The translations under genes were made by a program, and so were the position numbers. From Thalassotalea atypica (GTDB lineage: Bacteria > Pseudomonadota > Gammaproteobacteria > Enterobacterales > Alteromonadaceae), in the NCBI RefSeq assembly GCF_030295975.1, contig NZ_AP027364.1, positions 2,542,001 through 2,606,000 of the forward strand: a stretch of DNA of 64,000 nucleotides, given 5' to 3'. Every line of letters starts with the position of its first letter. Positions within the stretch are counted from its first letter, which is position 1. Positions 18,336 to 30,500 of the stretch are shown here, piece by piece. Below the pieces are notes generated by a model. That model had not been told where the DNA came from. It ran no database searches and saw only the letters and a list, made by a program, of their open reading frames with translations.

Positions 18336-19139
18336 TTATTTTAGCCCTAACACGTCTTGCATGTCGTAATAGCCTTTATTTACTGACGATAACCATAAAG
18401 CAGCACGCATTGCACCTTGAGCAAAAGTCATTCTAGAACTGGCTTTATGGGTTATCTCTAGTCTTTCCCCTAGATCAGCAAAAAAAGCGGTATGTTCACC
18501 GACAATATCACCTGCTCTTACCGTTGCAAACCCGATAGTGTTTGGGTCGCGCTCATCAGTAATTCCCTCTCGACCATAAACAGCACATTCTTTTAGATCA
18601 CGACCTAATGTATCGGCAATAACTTGCCCCATTTTCATGGCTGTTCCTGATGGCGCATCTTTTTTGAAGCGATGATGTGCTTCAAAAATTTCTATATCAG
18701 TATAGTCGCCAATTGCCTTTGCGGTAATTTCGAGCAACTTAAACAGTAAATTAACGCCAACACTGGTGTTAGGCGCTAATAAAACAGGCATGTCGTTACC
18801 TGCATCTTTAATTTGTTGGGTTTGCTCATCATCAAACCCTGTCGTTCCAATAACTAGCGCCTTATTGTGTTTCTTACACCACTGGATATTTTCGAAGGTA
18901 GACTCTATGGATGTAAAGTCGATAAGCACATCTGCCGAGGCGAGATCAGACAGTGACGTTGTCGTTGGAATGCCTATTTTGCCAATGCCAGCCAACTCTC
19001 CTAAATCAAAGTCTACAAAGGATGAACTTGCCCGAACAGTGCCTCCAACTATGGAAATGTCCGGATTTTCAACCGCAGCTTGAATTAGATTTCTTCCCAT
19101 GCGGCCACTACAACCTAAAATGGCAACTTTAACTGTCAT
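18336..19139 (-). CDS. dapB: 4-hydroxy-tetrahydrodipicolinate reductase
   Basis: A 267-residue NAD(P)H-dependent enzyme of the lysine/diaminopimelate pathway. The N-terminal Rossmann motif is [10 protein letters not shown]. The substrate-binding/catalytic motif is [15 protein letters not shown], with the catalytic His and Lys. The dapB-carA-carB order is typical for Alteromonadales. A 2-bp gap follows the small gene at 19142-19573, suggesting co-transcription. Confidence 0.97.
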   Translation of the reverse strand: MTVKVAILGCSGRMGRNLIQAAVENPDISIVGGTVRASSSFVDFDLGELAGIGKIGIPTTTSLSDLASADVLIDFTSIESTFENIQWCKKHNKALVIGTTGFDDEQTQQIKDAGNDMPVLLAPNTSVGVNLLFKLLEITAKAIGDYTDIEIFEAHHRFKKDAPSGTAMKMGQVIADTLGRDLKECAVYGREGITDERDPNTIGFATVRAGDIVGEHTAFFADLGERLEITHKASSRMTFAQGAMRAALWLSSVNKGYYDMQDVLGLK

Positions 19140-19141
19140 GT

Positions 19142-19573
19142 TTACTCACTCTCCATATCTATTATTAACGGGTGGCTTAAGTTAATTGATTGACTTATGT
19201 CTTGCGAAACCACATTAATAATTTTAAAGCCATCGATTGTTTTTGTTAAATGATAAATAGCAGTAAATTCAGTAAAAAGGTTATTAGCGTCGTTGATAAA
19301 CTGCCAGTCAATCGCAACCACAACGACATGTTCTGAAATAATATCAAAGCTGGCGTTAGAGGTTTTGAAACCAGAAATGTTTTCTGAATTAAGTAGAGAA
19401 AAAATATCGTTAAACTCTTTATCAAACACTTCATCATTGTTAAGCAATACCACTCTGTCAGGCGTATTTAATGTGCATGGCATTAAATAGCATTGCTTAA
19501 CAGCCTGAATATCCTGTTTAGCAAACGCTTGAATGTATAATTGATATAGTTGTTTAAGTTGCTTTTCTTTCAT
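19142..19573 (-). CDS. NTF2/SnoaL-like small protein of unknown role
   Basis: A 143-residue soluble protein. Its N-terminal helix ([23 protein letters not shown]) and the later strand pattern ([27 protein letters not shown]) resemble the SnoaL/NTF2-like cone fold, which hosts both enzymes and binding proteins. No catalytic residues can be assigned. It lies 2 bp upstream of dapB on the same strand, so it is probably co-expressed with it. Assignment to the fold is by pattern only. Confidence 0.6.
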   Translation of the reverse strand: MKEKQLKQLYQLYIQAFAKQDIQAVKQCYLMPCTLNTPDRVVLLNNDEVFDKEFNDIFSLLNSENISGFKTSNASFDIISEHVVVVAIDWQFINDANNLFTEFTAIYHLTKTIDGFKIINVVSQDISQSINLSHPLIIDMESE

Positions 19574-19652
19574 CGTTTATTACTAAGGTTTCCATATTGA
19601 GCCGCTATTCGTCATAACTAACTGTTCGGTATATTGCTTATCTTATAATGAA

Positions 19653-19678
19653 CAAAAAAAAGCCGGGAAAACCCGGCT
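19653..19678 (-). terminator. Terminator downstream of fklB
   Basis: AGCCGGG (19661-19667) pairs with CCCGGCT (19672-19678) around a 4-nt A loop, followed on the minus strand by eight T. It lies 6 bp beyond the fklB stop. Confidence 0.92.
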
Positions 19679-19684
19679 AATTTT

Positions 19685-20305
19685 TTAAAGGATGTCTAAT
19701 AATTCAACATCAAATACTAGCGTTGAATAAGGTGGGATAGCACCTTGTGAGCCGCGCTCACCGTACGCCAAGTTGTATGGTACGTATAAGCGGTACTTTG
19801 CGCCAACTGGCATTAATTGTAATGCTTCAGTCCAACCAGCAATCACGCCACCAACAGGGAACTCTGCAGGTTGACCGCGATCGTAAGAGCTGTCAAATAC
19901 ATCACCGTTAATGAATGTACCGTGGTAGTGTGTACGAACCGTGCTAGCTGGAGTAGGTTTTTCACCTTCACCTGCTTCTAGAATTTCGTACTGTAAACCA
20001 GATTCAGTTACTACGACTTCTTCACGCTTAGCATTCTCTGCTAAGAACTTCTCGCCTTCAGCAGACAATTCTTTTGCTGCTTCTTGCTCTTGTTCTTGTA
20101 ATTTTTTAGATACAACACCAAAAGCTTCATTTAAGTCTTCATCACTTACTTGGCTAGCAGCACCTGCTAACGCATCGGCAATACCAGCTTGAACGGCTGC
20201 TACATCAAATTCTTTGAATGGATTGCTTTTTAACTGATCACCTAATTGACGACCAACACCGTAGCTTACACGTTGTTCAATTGTTTCTAATTTAGTTTCA
20301 GACAT
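19685..20305 (-). CDS. fklB: FKBP-type peptidyl-prolyl isomerase (FklB/FKBP22-like)
   Basis: A 206-residue cytosolic prolyl cis-trans isomerase, the same length as E. coli FklB. The N-terminal helical dimerisation domain (YGVGRQLGDQLK...; about 1-95) is followed by a C-terminal FKBP domain with VRTHYHGTFINGDVFDSSYDRG and AYGERGSQGAIPPYSTLVFDVEL. No signal peptide is seen, which separates it from periplasmic FkpA. It has its own terminator and is transcribed divergently from the antiporter gene. Confidence 0.93.
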   Translation of the reverse strand: MSETKLETIEQRVSYGVGRQLGDQLKSNPFKEFDVAAVQAGIADALAGAASQVSDEDLNEAFGVVSKKLQEQEQEAAKELSAEGEKFLAENAKREEVVVTESGLQYEILEAGEGEKPTPASTVRTHYHGTFINGDVFDSSYDRGQPAEFPVGGVIAGWTEALQLMPVGAKYRLYVPYNLAYGERGSQGAIPPYSTLVFDVELLDIL

Positions 20306-20449
20306 CTGCTTTTACTTGGTTATAAAATTTCGGCGGCAAGAATAGCATAGACAAGCAAAAGTGAGTAGTTCTATTCAACGCAAATCTACAATCTTTAGAT
20401 ATTCATAACATTTCAACGCACAATCAATATAGCCATCTAAACATCTAGA

Positions 20450-20477
20450 TTGACAAGAATAACTAACTGGTTATAAT
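20450..20477 (+). promoter_or_regulatory. Consensus sigma-70 promoter for the nhaC-type gene
   Basis: TTGACA (20450-20455) and TATAAT (20472-20477) both match the consensus exactly, with a 16-bp spacer. Transcription should start near 20485, giving a leader of about 75 nt before the ATG at 20558. Confidence 0.8.
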
Positions 20478-20557
20478 CCCTGCCTCTTACATTGGATTTT
20501 TTCTTTTGCCGTTGTTATATAGAAGAAAATAATAACAACTAACCTAATGAGTACGTT

Positions 20558-21868
20558 ATGTCGAAAACAATTCCTGTTTCACCAAGCCTTAAAAGTCTGC
20601 TTCCTTTTGGTGTGTTTTTAGGGCTATTTTTAGGTACTGGCGTCGTATTAACGTTACAAGGCACCGAGTTTGCCTTTTATCAGCTACCCGCAAGTATCGC
20701 CATTATTCCAGCGATTATATTTGCCATGGTGCTAGGAAAAGAGCCTGTCGAGCAGCAAATTTCGCAATTTATCAAAGGAGCGGGCCATCAAAATATCATC
20801 ACCATGTGCGTTATCTATTTACTCGCCGGTGCGTTTGGCGCGGTAGCCAAAGCTACGGGCAGTGTCGATGCAAGTGTCCAGCTTGGCTTAATGATTTTAC
20901 CCGACTATTTAATATTACCTGGTTTATTTCTTATTGCTGCGTTCTTATCAACAGCAATGGGTACATCAATGGGAACAATTGCAGCCATTGCTCCTATTGC
21001 GGCAGGCTTTATCGATACAGCGGGACTTAATGCCTCATTAGTTGCTGGCAGCATTATATCTGGTGCCATGTTCGGTGATAACTTATCGATCATTTCTGAT
21101 ACGACCATCGCATCTACGCGAAGCCAAGGCGCACGAATGAAAGATAAGTTTGCCGTTAACTTTAAATTTGCCTTACCTGCCGCAATCCTTGCATTGCTAA
21201 TTTTTGCTTTTATGGGGGAATCGGCCAATTACCAAACTGCTAATGAAATTAATTCATGGGGATTGCTTCCCTATGTTGTGATATTAATTATGGCGCTAAC
21301 TGGCATTAACGTCTTTATCGTACTTATCACTGGTATCATACTAGCAGCGGCACTATCTATGTTTGGCACAGACTACACCATTGCCACTTGGGTGAAAGAC
21401 ATCAACAGTGGCTTTTCTAATATGCAAGATATTATGATCTTAGCGCTGTTTATTGGTGGCTTAAGCGAGTTGATCAGGCACCAAGGTGGGCTTGCGGCAC
21501 TGACACTTGCATTGAAACAACTAGCTCATAAGGTGAGTCCTAATAATACCAAGCGAGCAGCCGGCTTAGGCATTGCAAGTTTGGCATTCATCAGCAACTT
21601 TTTCACTGCTAATAACACGGTGTCGATCATTATCTCAGGAGAAACGGCAAAGGAATTAGCGCAAGACGGTAGCATAACGGCGGCGGAATCAGCCAGTTTG
21701 CTCGATATATTTGCCTGTATCAACCAAGGACTCATTCCTTATGGCGCACAAGCCTTGTTACTTGGGGCAACGTTGGGTATGTCTCCTGTAAACATCATCA
21801 TGTTTTCATTCTATCCAATGATTTTACTGTTTGCTGCCAGTATCGCGTTTTGGCGTTTAACAAAATGA
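20558..21868 (+). CDS. NhaC-family Na+/H+ antiporter
   Basis: A 436-residue inner-membrane protein with about 11 hydrophobic helices and little soluble sequence. The segment SGAMFGDNLSIISDTTIASTRSQG is the typical NhaC-family core loop between helices. It should exchange Na+ (or an organic cation/substrate) for protons, useful in a marine host. It is expressed from a consensus promoter and has no operon partners. Some NhaC-like proteins exchange metabolites, so the ion is inferred. Confidence 0.85.
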   Translation: MSKTIPVSPSLKSLLPFGVFLGLFLGTGVVLTLQGTEFAFYQLPASIAIIPAIIFAMVLGKEPVEQQISQFIKGAGHQNIITMCVIYLLAGAFGAVAKATGSVDASVQLGLMILPDYLILPGLFLIAAFLSTAMGTSMGTIAAIAPIAAGFIDTAGLNASLVAGSIISGAMFGDNLSIISDTTIASTRSQGARMKDKFAVNFKFALPAAILALLIFAFMGESANYQTANEINSWGLLPYVVILIMALTGINVFIVLITGIILAAALSMFGTDYTIATWVKDINSGFSNMQDIMILALFIGGLSELIRHQGGLAALTLALKQLAHKVSPNNTKRAAGLGIASLAFISNFFTANNTVSIIISGETAKELAQDGSITAAESASLLDIFACINQGLIPYGAQALLLGATLGMSPVNIIMFSFYPMILLFAASIAFWRLTK

Positions 21869-22043
21869 TGATGACAAAAGGTTCAGCCAGTGAAATGCAC
21901 TACAGTTCGCGTGTTTTTAACGTTGAAGGTGTTGGCTCTTAGTTGCACTTTATTTGGCAGTTCACTCTTTCATCGCAATCCATCATTATTGTTTCGGTTT
22001 TGGTTTTGTTGCAAACCTCTGTTTGGCTCTGTCGGCGTTAATT

Positions 22044-22070
22044 AAAAAAAGCCGCTGCGCGGCTTTTTTT
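22044..22070. terminator. Bidirectional terminator between the antiporter and the M48 gene
   Basis: GCCGC (22051-22055) pairs with GCGGC (22059-22063), flanked by A7 and T8 or more. It serves both convergent genes. Confidence 0.88.
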
Positions 22071-22079
22071 TTATGTTTA

Positions 22080-22874
22080 TTACTTCGTCGGTCTTTGGCA
22101 ACTCGTTTTATTGCTATCGCTATAATATTGTTGCGCTGAAGATAAATTAGCTGATAACTGATTAATACGTGTTTGATTTGAAGGATGAGTAGACAAGAAC
22201 TCCGGCGGCGCCCCTTTGCTCGCTTTTGCCATGTTACGCCATAAATCAATGCTGGCACTGGGATCAAAGCCCGCTTTCGCCATTAATTTTTGGCCAACAA
22301 TATCCGCTTCGCTTTCATGAGCTCTACCGTAAGGCATTAATACGCCGTATTGAAGACCAAGCCCTAAGCCAGCCATCCACAACGCTTTGTTGTCAACATC
22401 TTGTGTCGCTAAAACCGCTCCTGCTGCGGCCATTCCGAGTTGGCCTAGTTGGCCTGATGATAGCCTTTCATTTGAATGCCCCTCTATCACATGAGCAACT
22501 TCATGTCCCATTATAGCGGCTAGCTGATCATCTGTGGTAGCAACCTCTAGTATTCCGGTATAGACACCAATTTTCCCACCTGGAAGCGCAAAGGCATTAA
22601 TTTGCTCCGACTCAAAAACCACAATTTCCCAATTACCTTGATGTGTCGATTTAGGCACGTGCGGTATAATCGCGTCTGCAACACATCGTACATAGGCATT
22701 GATTGTTGCGTTTTGGTTTACCTTTTCCTTTTCTTTCATTTGCTCGAATGATTGCGCACCCATTTTGCCCAATTCATTACTTGAATACAGCATGACTTGC
22801 TGACGCCCAGTAGACGAAGTTGAGCAAGCACTGATCAATAAAAGACTTGTAAGCGTTAATGCGAATTTTTTCAT
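22080..22874 (-). CDS. M48 zinc metalloprotease lipoprotein (LoiP/YggG-like)
   Basis: A 264-residue protein whose N-terminus (MKKFALTLTSLLLISAC) is a lipoprotein signal peptide with lipobox ISAC. The zinc site is HEVAH, with a downstream ESEAD Glu ligand motif. Single-domain M48 lipoproteins such as E. coli LoiP act in outer-membrane protein quality control. ATG at 22874 is chosen over an upstream in-frame codon because AAGGAA precedes it and the signal peptide then starts cleanly. It is a single gene, transcribed divergently from the VOC gene. Confidence 0.9.
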   Translation of the reverse strand: MKKFALTLTSLLLISACSTSSTGRQQVMLYSSNELGKMGAQSFEQMKEKEKVNQNATINAYVRCVADAIIPHVPKSTHQGNWEIVVFESEQINAFALPGGKIGVYTGILEVATTDDQLAAIMGHEVAHVIEGHSNERLSSGQLGQLGMAAAGAVLATQDVDNKALWMAGLGLGLQYGVLMPYGRAHESEADIVGQKLMAKAGFDPSASIDLWRNMAKASKGAPPEFLSTHPSNQTRINQLSANLSSAQQYYSDSNKTSCQRPTK

Positions 22875-22940
22875 TGAGGTTCCTTGTGTTTCTTGATTCA
22901 TTTTCTAGGCTTAAAGTTAAACAGCCTTTAGGTCGTTTAT

Positions 22941-23339
22941 ATGATCACACCAATTAACTTAGACCATATTGTCTTAAATACTTATGACAAATTTGACGCA
23001 ATGCTTGACTTTTACTGCCAAACATTAGGGTGTCAAGTTGAGCGTGAAGTGCAGGAGTTTAACTTAACTCAACTGCGTGCAGGTAATGCAATTATCGACT
23101 TATTTAATACCAAAATGGCTAAACCAACGATAGAGCAAAGCAATTCACCTCAAAACAATTTGCTACATTTTTGCATTACGATAGCACAAACCATCAACAA
23201 TCAACTTATCGAGCAGCTTCAGCAACATAATATTGAAACATCATCAATAAACTACAATTATGGCGCACAAGGCTTTGGTGATTCAATTTATATTACCGAT
23301 CCCGTTGGCAATGTTGTCGAGCTTAAACACAATATTTAG
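22941..23339 (+). CDS. VOC (glyoxalase/bleomycin-resistance-fold) protein
   Basis: A 132-residue protein with the paired beta-alpha-beta units of the vicinal oxygen chelate fold. Probable metal ligands are the His in LDHIVL near the N-terminus, the His in LLHFCI and the Glu in VVELKH near the end; YITDPVGNVVELKH is a strong VOC signature. The reaction (dioxygenase-, isomerase- or binding-type) cannot be deduced. It stands alone, 66 bp from the divergent M48 lipoprotein gene. Confidence 0.85.
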   Translation: MITPINLDHIVLNTYDKFDAMLDFYCQTLGCQVEREVQEFNLTQLRAGNAIIDLFNTKMAKPTIEQSNSPQNNLLHFCITIAQTINNQLIEQLQQHNIETSSINYNYGAQGFGDSIYITDPVGNVVELKHNI

Positions 23340-23368
23340 CATTGCTATTCAAAATAACATCATAAAAC

Positions 23369-23989
23369 CTATTTGATTATAGTTTGTTCGTTTTTACGCA
23401 CACCATAAATGTCTTGCGGATAAAAGCCCAAAGTAACATGAAAATCTTTATTTTTTAGACTAAGCTGGTGGCGAAACTCTTGTGCTTGCTTTGATTGAGC
23501 AACGACAAAATAAGTTGCACCATGTCCGTTTTTAACTGCGCCTAGTCCCTGTAATTTGAACGTAAGATGTTGCTTTGACGCCAAAACAGTTACTTCATTC
23601 TTATTTAATTTTTCATATTCAAACGGGTTAACAATAGTGATATGAAATTGGCCATGATCTCGCTTTTTTTGTGCCGCGCGGTAAGCTTCATATTCAGTTG
23701 ATAAAAGAGTTTTTAATTGCTTTAGATAGATTTCAATATCAGCGGGTTTAACGACGCCTGCTAGGTATATTAGCCCTGTGTTATCCCTCAATTCTTCAAT
23801 TGACAGACTGATAAACTGCATCTGTTGCGCATTAGCCTGAGCAATATGCTCTCCGTGCCCTTCTTTTGTTAATTGTTTATCGGAAAGCTTAATGAGTTGA
23901 TGAGCTAATGACTTTGCTTGCACAGGCACGCTATACACCGAAAGACTAACAGCTACAGCGACTATGGTAGAAAACATAACGTTACGCAT
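23369..23989 (-). CDS. Exported 2H-phosphoesterase-like protein
   Basis: A 206-residue protein with two HxT motifs 68 residues apart, H116-I-T118 (QFHITIVNPF) and H184-V-T186 (DFHVTLGFYP). This is the arrangement of the 2H phosphoesterase superfamily (2'-5' RNA ligase/cyclic phosphodiesterase fold). The N-terminus is a signal peptide, cleaved probably after VQA (residue 25), so it acts outside the cytoplasm, unlike most family members. ATG at 23989 is preferred over upstream in-frame starts because AAGGAA lies 8 bases before it and the signal peptide then begins there. The substrate is unknown; a cyclic-phosphate-containing nucleotide or RNA end is the family-based guess. Confidence 0.7.
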   Translation of the reverse strand: MRNVMFSTIVAVAVSLSVYSVPVQAKSLAHQLIKLSDKQLTKEGHGEHIAQANAQQMQFISLSIEELRDNTGLIYLAGVVKPADIEIYLKQLKTLLSTEYEAYRAAQKKRDHGQFHITIVNPFEYEKLNKNEVTVLASKQHLTFKLQGLGAVKNGHGATYFVVAQSKQAQEFRHQLSLKNKDFHVTLGFYPQDIYGVRKNEQTIIK

Positions 23990-24114
23990 GCATATTGTTC
24001 CTTTTATTTTCATTATCACCCTAAACGCATATCTTACCAAATAAGCGAATACATTCGCTTATGCACACTAGAGCAACGTTCACCTTTTCAACTAAGAACG
24101 CCAATAATAGGTGC

Positions 24115-24438
24115 CTATATATGTCGTTGCTTTTGCGCGTACATGCCGAGCATAAAAAATACGATAAGTACGCTAGGGAATACATAGATGTTAGGTATCT
24201 TAGCTAACATTTCAGCTAGTTTTGCCGTTAACCAAACCGTTGCTAAACCGTAACCAAAAGCGCAAACAACAATAAATACACCTGTTCGAACTAAAAAGTG
24301 CTGCCGCTTAACCAGTCCTTTGATTGCATCGTTAATTTCATTACCAAAAATCACCAAGATAGTTGCAATGATAGCTAATGCACATTGATACTGATAAGGA
24401 CGGAACCATAGCCCTATGTCATTAAGAATTTCATTCAT
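24115..24438 (-). CDS. Small inner-membrane protein, DUF3392-like
   Basis: A 107-residue hydrophobic protein with three probable transmembrane helices (about 19-35, 52-70 and 85-102). It resembles the DUF3392 family of gammaproteobacterial membrane proteins with no assigned function. The ligA stop is followed by GTGATG, so either GTG (24441) or ATG (24438) could start it. The tight junction implies co-transcription with ligA. The family name is from memory. Confidence 0.6.
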   Translation of the reverse strand: MNEILNDIGLWFRPYQYQCALAIIATILVIFGNEINDAIKGLVKRQHFLVRTGVFIVVCAFGYGLATVWLTAKLAEMLAKIPNIYVFPSVLIVFFMLGMYAQKQRHI

Positions 24439-24441
24439 CAC

Positions 24442-26487
<2,046 letters not shown>

Positions 26488-26495
26488 TTACTTGA

Positions 26496-26518
26496 TAAAA
26501 AGCCACCTAATGGTGGCT
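26496..26518 (-). terminator. Hairpin terminator between zipA and ligA
   Basis: AGCCACC (26501-26507) pairs with GGTGGCT (26512-26518), with five T following on the minus strand. It would reduce, not abolish, read-through from zipA into ligA. Confidence 0.7.
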
Positions 26519-26531
26519 CGTATAATGAAGG

Positions 26532-27560
26532 TTAAGCGTTTGCAATACGGTATTTACGATCAAACTCTCGTATTCTGCTGACATAATGCTGCTCTGTTTG
26601 TTTAGTCATGACGCTGCGTTTGTCATCTAGCACTTGACCATGAAATTCTTGAGCAAGTTGTTTGGCAGATGCCAACATCTGTTCAAAAACTTCAAATGGG
26701 TCGCCAGCGTTTGGCATCGTCATAAATAAACTCACCCCCTGGGAAGCGAAATTTTCCATGTTGTCTAAGTCGAAAGTGCCTGGATTCATCATATTGGCGA
26801 GGCTAAAGGTGATTTTTCCGTTACCGGCATTATCTTGATGACGGTGAAATATATTCATGTCACCAAATTTCATCCCTAGGGTTAACAAACTAGGCAATAA
26901 GGCTGCACCTGACATTAAGTTTCCTTCCGTCATCACTACCGATAACACTAGCACCTCGGTTTCTATCGACTCTGTTTTAGGCGTATCTCTACTAGCCTCT
27001 GCTGACTCTTCAAAGTCTAATTCAAACTGGTTACGCTTAATTGCCTCTTTTTTGGCTCTTGCTTTACTCTTTGACGCGTTGACTTGTGATTTAGGCTTGG
27101 CATTAATAACTGGCTCGTCATAAACTGGATTATGTACAGCTTCTGCCTCTTCCTTTTTTTGCTCCGCAGGCTCATCAATATTTATAGGCTCTAATCCCTG
27201 CAACTCGCCCATAACAGGCTCTATTGCTTCAATTGGTGATGCTTTTTCATCGACATCTACAGGCAATGGGTCTTCATCAAACACTGGCGCAGGTGCAGGT
27301 TGATGAGGTATTTCGTCATCTTGTGGCGGATTTTCTATTTCACCGGTTAAAGCTGTATTAACTACTTTAACTTCCCCAACGCCGTCTTGATCAAAACCTG
27401 AGTGATCGAATTCCCGATTTATTGGCTCTTTTTTTACAGGCGTAGTTTTCAATTTGTACGGGTTTTTATTCTTTCTTATTGTCCACAACCCATGAATAAA
27501 GATTGCAGCAATAACAATGGCGCTGATAATTATTAATGCGTTTCTGAAATTTTCTTCCAT
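26532..27560 (-). CDS. zipA: Cell division protein ZipA
   Basis: A 342-residue bitopic membrane protein that anchors FtsZ to the inner membrane. It has an N-terminal transmembrane helix (about 8-25), a basic patch, a long acidic/Pro-rich linker (about 55-195) and the C-terminal FtsZ-binding domain (about 205-335, including EGNLMSGAALLPSLLTLG). ATG at 27560 follows GTG and TTG alternatives in the same frame. The gene starts 15 bp after the smc stop, so smc-zipA is an operon. Confidence 0.93.
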   Translation of the reverse strand: MEENFRNALIIISAIVIAAIFIHGLWTIRKNKNPYKLKTTPVKKEPINREFDHSGFDQDGVGEVKVVNTALTGEIENPPQDDEIPHQPAPAPVFDEDPLPVDVDEKASPIEAIEPVMGELQGLEPINIDEPAEQKKEEAEAVHNPVYDEPVINAKPKSQVNASKSKARAKKEAIKRNQFELDFEESAEASRDTPKTESIETEVLVLSVVMTEGNLMSGAALLPSLLTLGMKFGDMNIFHRHQDNAGNGKITFSLANMMNPGTFDLDNMENFASQGVSLFMTMPNAGDPFEVFEQMLASAKQLAQEFHGQVLDDKRSVMTKQTEQHYVSRIREFDRKYRIANA

Positions 27561-27575
27561 CACCAAGCCTATTTT

Positions 27576-30500
27576 TTATGATACTTCTGCCATGGCAATC
27601 GCTTCATCTATATCAACTGACACCATTCTTGAAACTCCGGGTTCAAACATGGTAACGCCTGTTAAGTGAGAAGCCATTTCCATAGCGATTTTATTGTGAC
27701 TTATATAAATAAATTGTACGGTTTGGGACATCTCCCTCACCAAATTACAAAAACGACCTACATTGGTGTCATCCAATGGAGCGTCAACTTCATCCAACAT
27801 ACAAAATGGTGCTGGATTAAGTTTAAAAATAGCAAAAACTAATGATAATGCCGTTAATGCCTTTTCTCCACCTGACAATAAATGAATTGTACTGTTCTTT
27901 TTACCAGGAGGCCTTGCCATAATGGTTACCCCAGTTTCTAGCAAGTCATGGCTTGTTAGGTCAAGATAAGCACTTCCCCCGCCAAACACCTTAGGAAACA
28001 AGATTTGTAAGTCTTGATTCACTTGCTCGAAAGTCGTTTTGAATTTCTGCCGGCTTTCTTGGTCAATTTTCGTTATTGCCGATTCTAACGTGCTAATCGC
28101 TTGAGTTAAATCCTCATATTGCAAATCGAGGTGATTTTTTCGAGAAATATGCTCTTGGTATTCATCAATTGCTGCTAAATTAATCGCCCCGAGGTTTGAA
28201 AGAGATTTGATTACTTTGTTCAATTCTCGCTGACTGCTTTTTTCACTCGCATAAGGTGGCAGCTTTTCAATCACAATTGATGGATTCAAACCTTGTTCTT
28301 GGAGTTGTTCTGTTAGTGTTTCACTACGTACTTGATAACTTTGTACGTTAATCTTCGCCTGATTAATCTGATTTTTTTTCGACTCAATGAGCGTTTTACT
28401 TTCTTGAATTTGACTTTCGAGCTCGCTTATTCTTTCCGATTTATCTGTAATCTTCAGTTGGAGTGCAGATAAATCGTTGGATAATTCCTTGAGTTCATTG
28501 CCTAATTTCTTAATATTACTTTGCATTTGCGAAAAATTATCAGGTTTAATTTGATCATCAAGTAGATTATTTTTTTGCTCTAACAATAAGTCAATATTGG
28601 CTTTGGTATGCTGACTAGATTGCATTAACTGAATTTGTTGCATTTTTAGCTGTTCAATCGAAAGCGCTAGGTGATGATGTTTACTTTGATCGGCCTCTAT
28701 TTGATGTTGTATGTTACCGATATCGTCACCAAGTTCAGTATGACGCTGCCCCATCTCGTCAAACGCTTGGGCTTGTAATCGAGTGTTTTCAAGTTTTACC
28801 AATTGTTCGTTAACGTTTATCAGCTCTGCTTTGATTTCCAATGCTCGCTGACTGCTTTCTGACTTAGCTATTTCAGTTTGCACTAGTTGCTCTTCTTGCC
28901 ATTGTATTTTATGACGTTGGGCTGATTGCTGATGTTCAATTTCTGCCATCCGTTTTTTAAGTAAGGCAAGGTGTTCAACAGTGTCCTGTTGCTTAGTGGA
29001 CTCTTCATCGATCGCCAACTGTAGCGCGTGTATATGAGCAGTTAAAGACAGAAGTTGTTCCTGCAGTTGTCTATTTTTTTGGACCAATTCAGCATGGCGT
29101 TGTTGCTTTTGAAGTAACAACTGTTGCTGCGTTGCCTCACCTTTACGTAAAAAACCATGACCTAGCCAGGTACCATCGGGGCAAATTACTGATTGATGTG
29201 GCTCAAGGCTGGCTAATAACGATTGGGCACTGGGTAAACTATCAGCAATATATACATTGTTTAACCAGGGTAGTACTCCGATTGAGGATGAAATTTTCTC
29301 AGCAATCGTGCCGCGCTTGGCTTTCTTCTGTAAGGCAGAGGCATCGATAAACGATGATTGCTCTAACCTTAGTTCGCTAAACAACGTTGTAGAAAAGTGT
29401 TCAAGCACCGCCCCTTGTAATAACTGCTGCATCAACATAGTAACGGCATTTTGCCAGTCACTATCTACGCTAACGCTTTCGAAATAACGCATGTTCTCAA
29501 TGCGGTTGTCATGTAGCCATTTTTCTTGGCTATGTTGCCAATTTTGTTTTTGGTTAAGATCTTGCTGCAGTTGTTGGCACGTTTTGTCGATGAGTGCTAT
29601 CTCATTTTGCGTTTGCGTCAATTTCTGCTGTTCTTGATCGAGCTCAATTTTTGACTGAGTTAAATCCTCAAGAGAGACCTGTTGAATATCACTGTGGGTG
29701 GCTATTTCCTCTTCCAAAGAGGCCTTTTCATGGAGAAATTGTTTGCTCTGTTCTTCCGTATGCAAAGAAACTTGCTGATGTTCTATGCGAGCCAGCTGTT
29801 TTTCAACTCGAGCTTGTTCTTGTGTGAGGGAAAGTTGTTTATCAGTCAGGTACTTTTGCTCCTGATTGTATTTATCGCGTTGCTGGTTGGCCTTTATCCA
29901 ATGACCATTCAGTTCATTGAAATGCCGCTGCTTTTCAGAAAGAAGCGCTCTGTTTTCTACCCGTGTGCGCTCCAACTCGGCCAACACAGTTGATTGATTT
30001 GATATTGTAGTCGAAAGTGCTTGACCATCACCTGATAAGCGCTCCAACTCTCTATTTAGCAGTAATATTTGATTGTCTAATTTAGCTTTTGCCGTGCTTG
30101 CTTTTTCAGTTTGCTCTTTGTTGTATTTTAGTTTTTGTTCAGCAATTACATATCGCTGGTTTAGATCAAGTTGCTCGCCTTGTCGTTTAGTCGCCACAAG
30201 CTGCAGCTGCTCTTTCTCTTGCTCGTGATCTTGTTTATTTTTCAGTTTTTGGGCAATCTTTTCGTTTGACGCATCAACTTGTTTTTGCTCATCAGCGATC
30301 GCAACAGTAAATTCATTTAAGTGTTGCTGATATTGCTGCCATTGCAATGCAAGTATTTGTGCTTTTAGCTTACGCTCTAGAGTTTTAAGCTCCTTATAAC
30401 GACTGGCAGCTTCAGCTTGAATATGCAATTTCTCTAGCTGCTGCTCAACTTCAAAGCGAATATCATTTAATCGACTCAAGTTCTCATTGGTATGGTTTAT

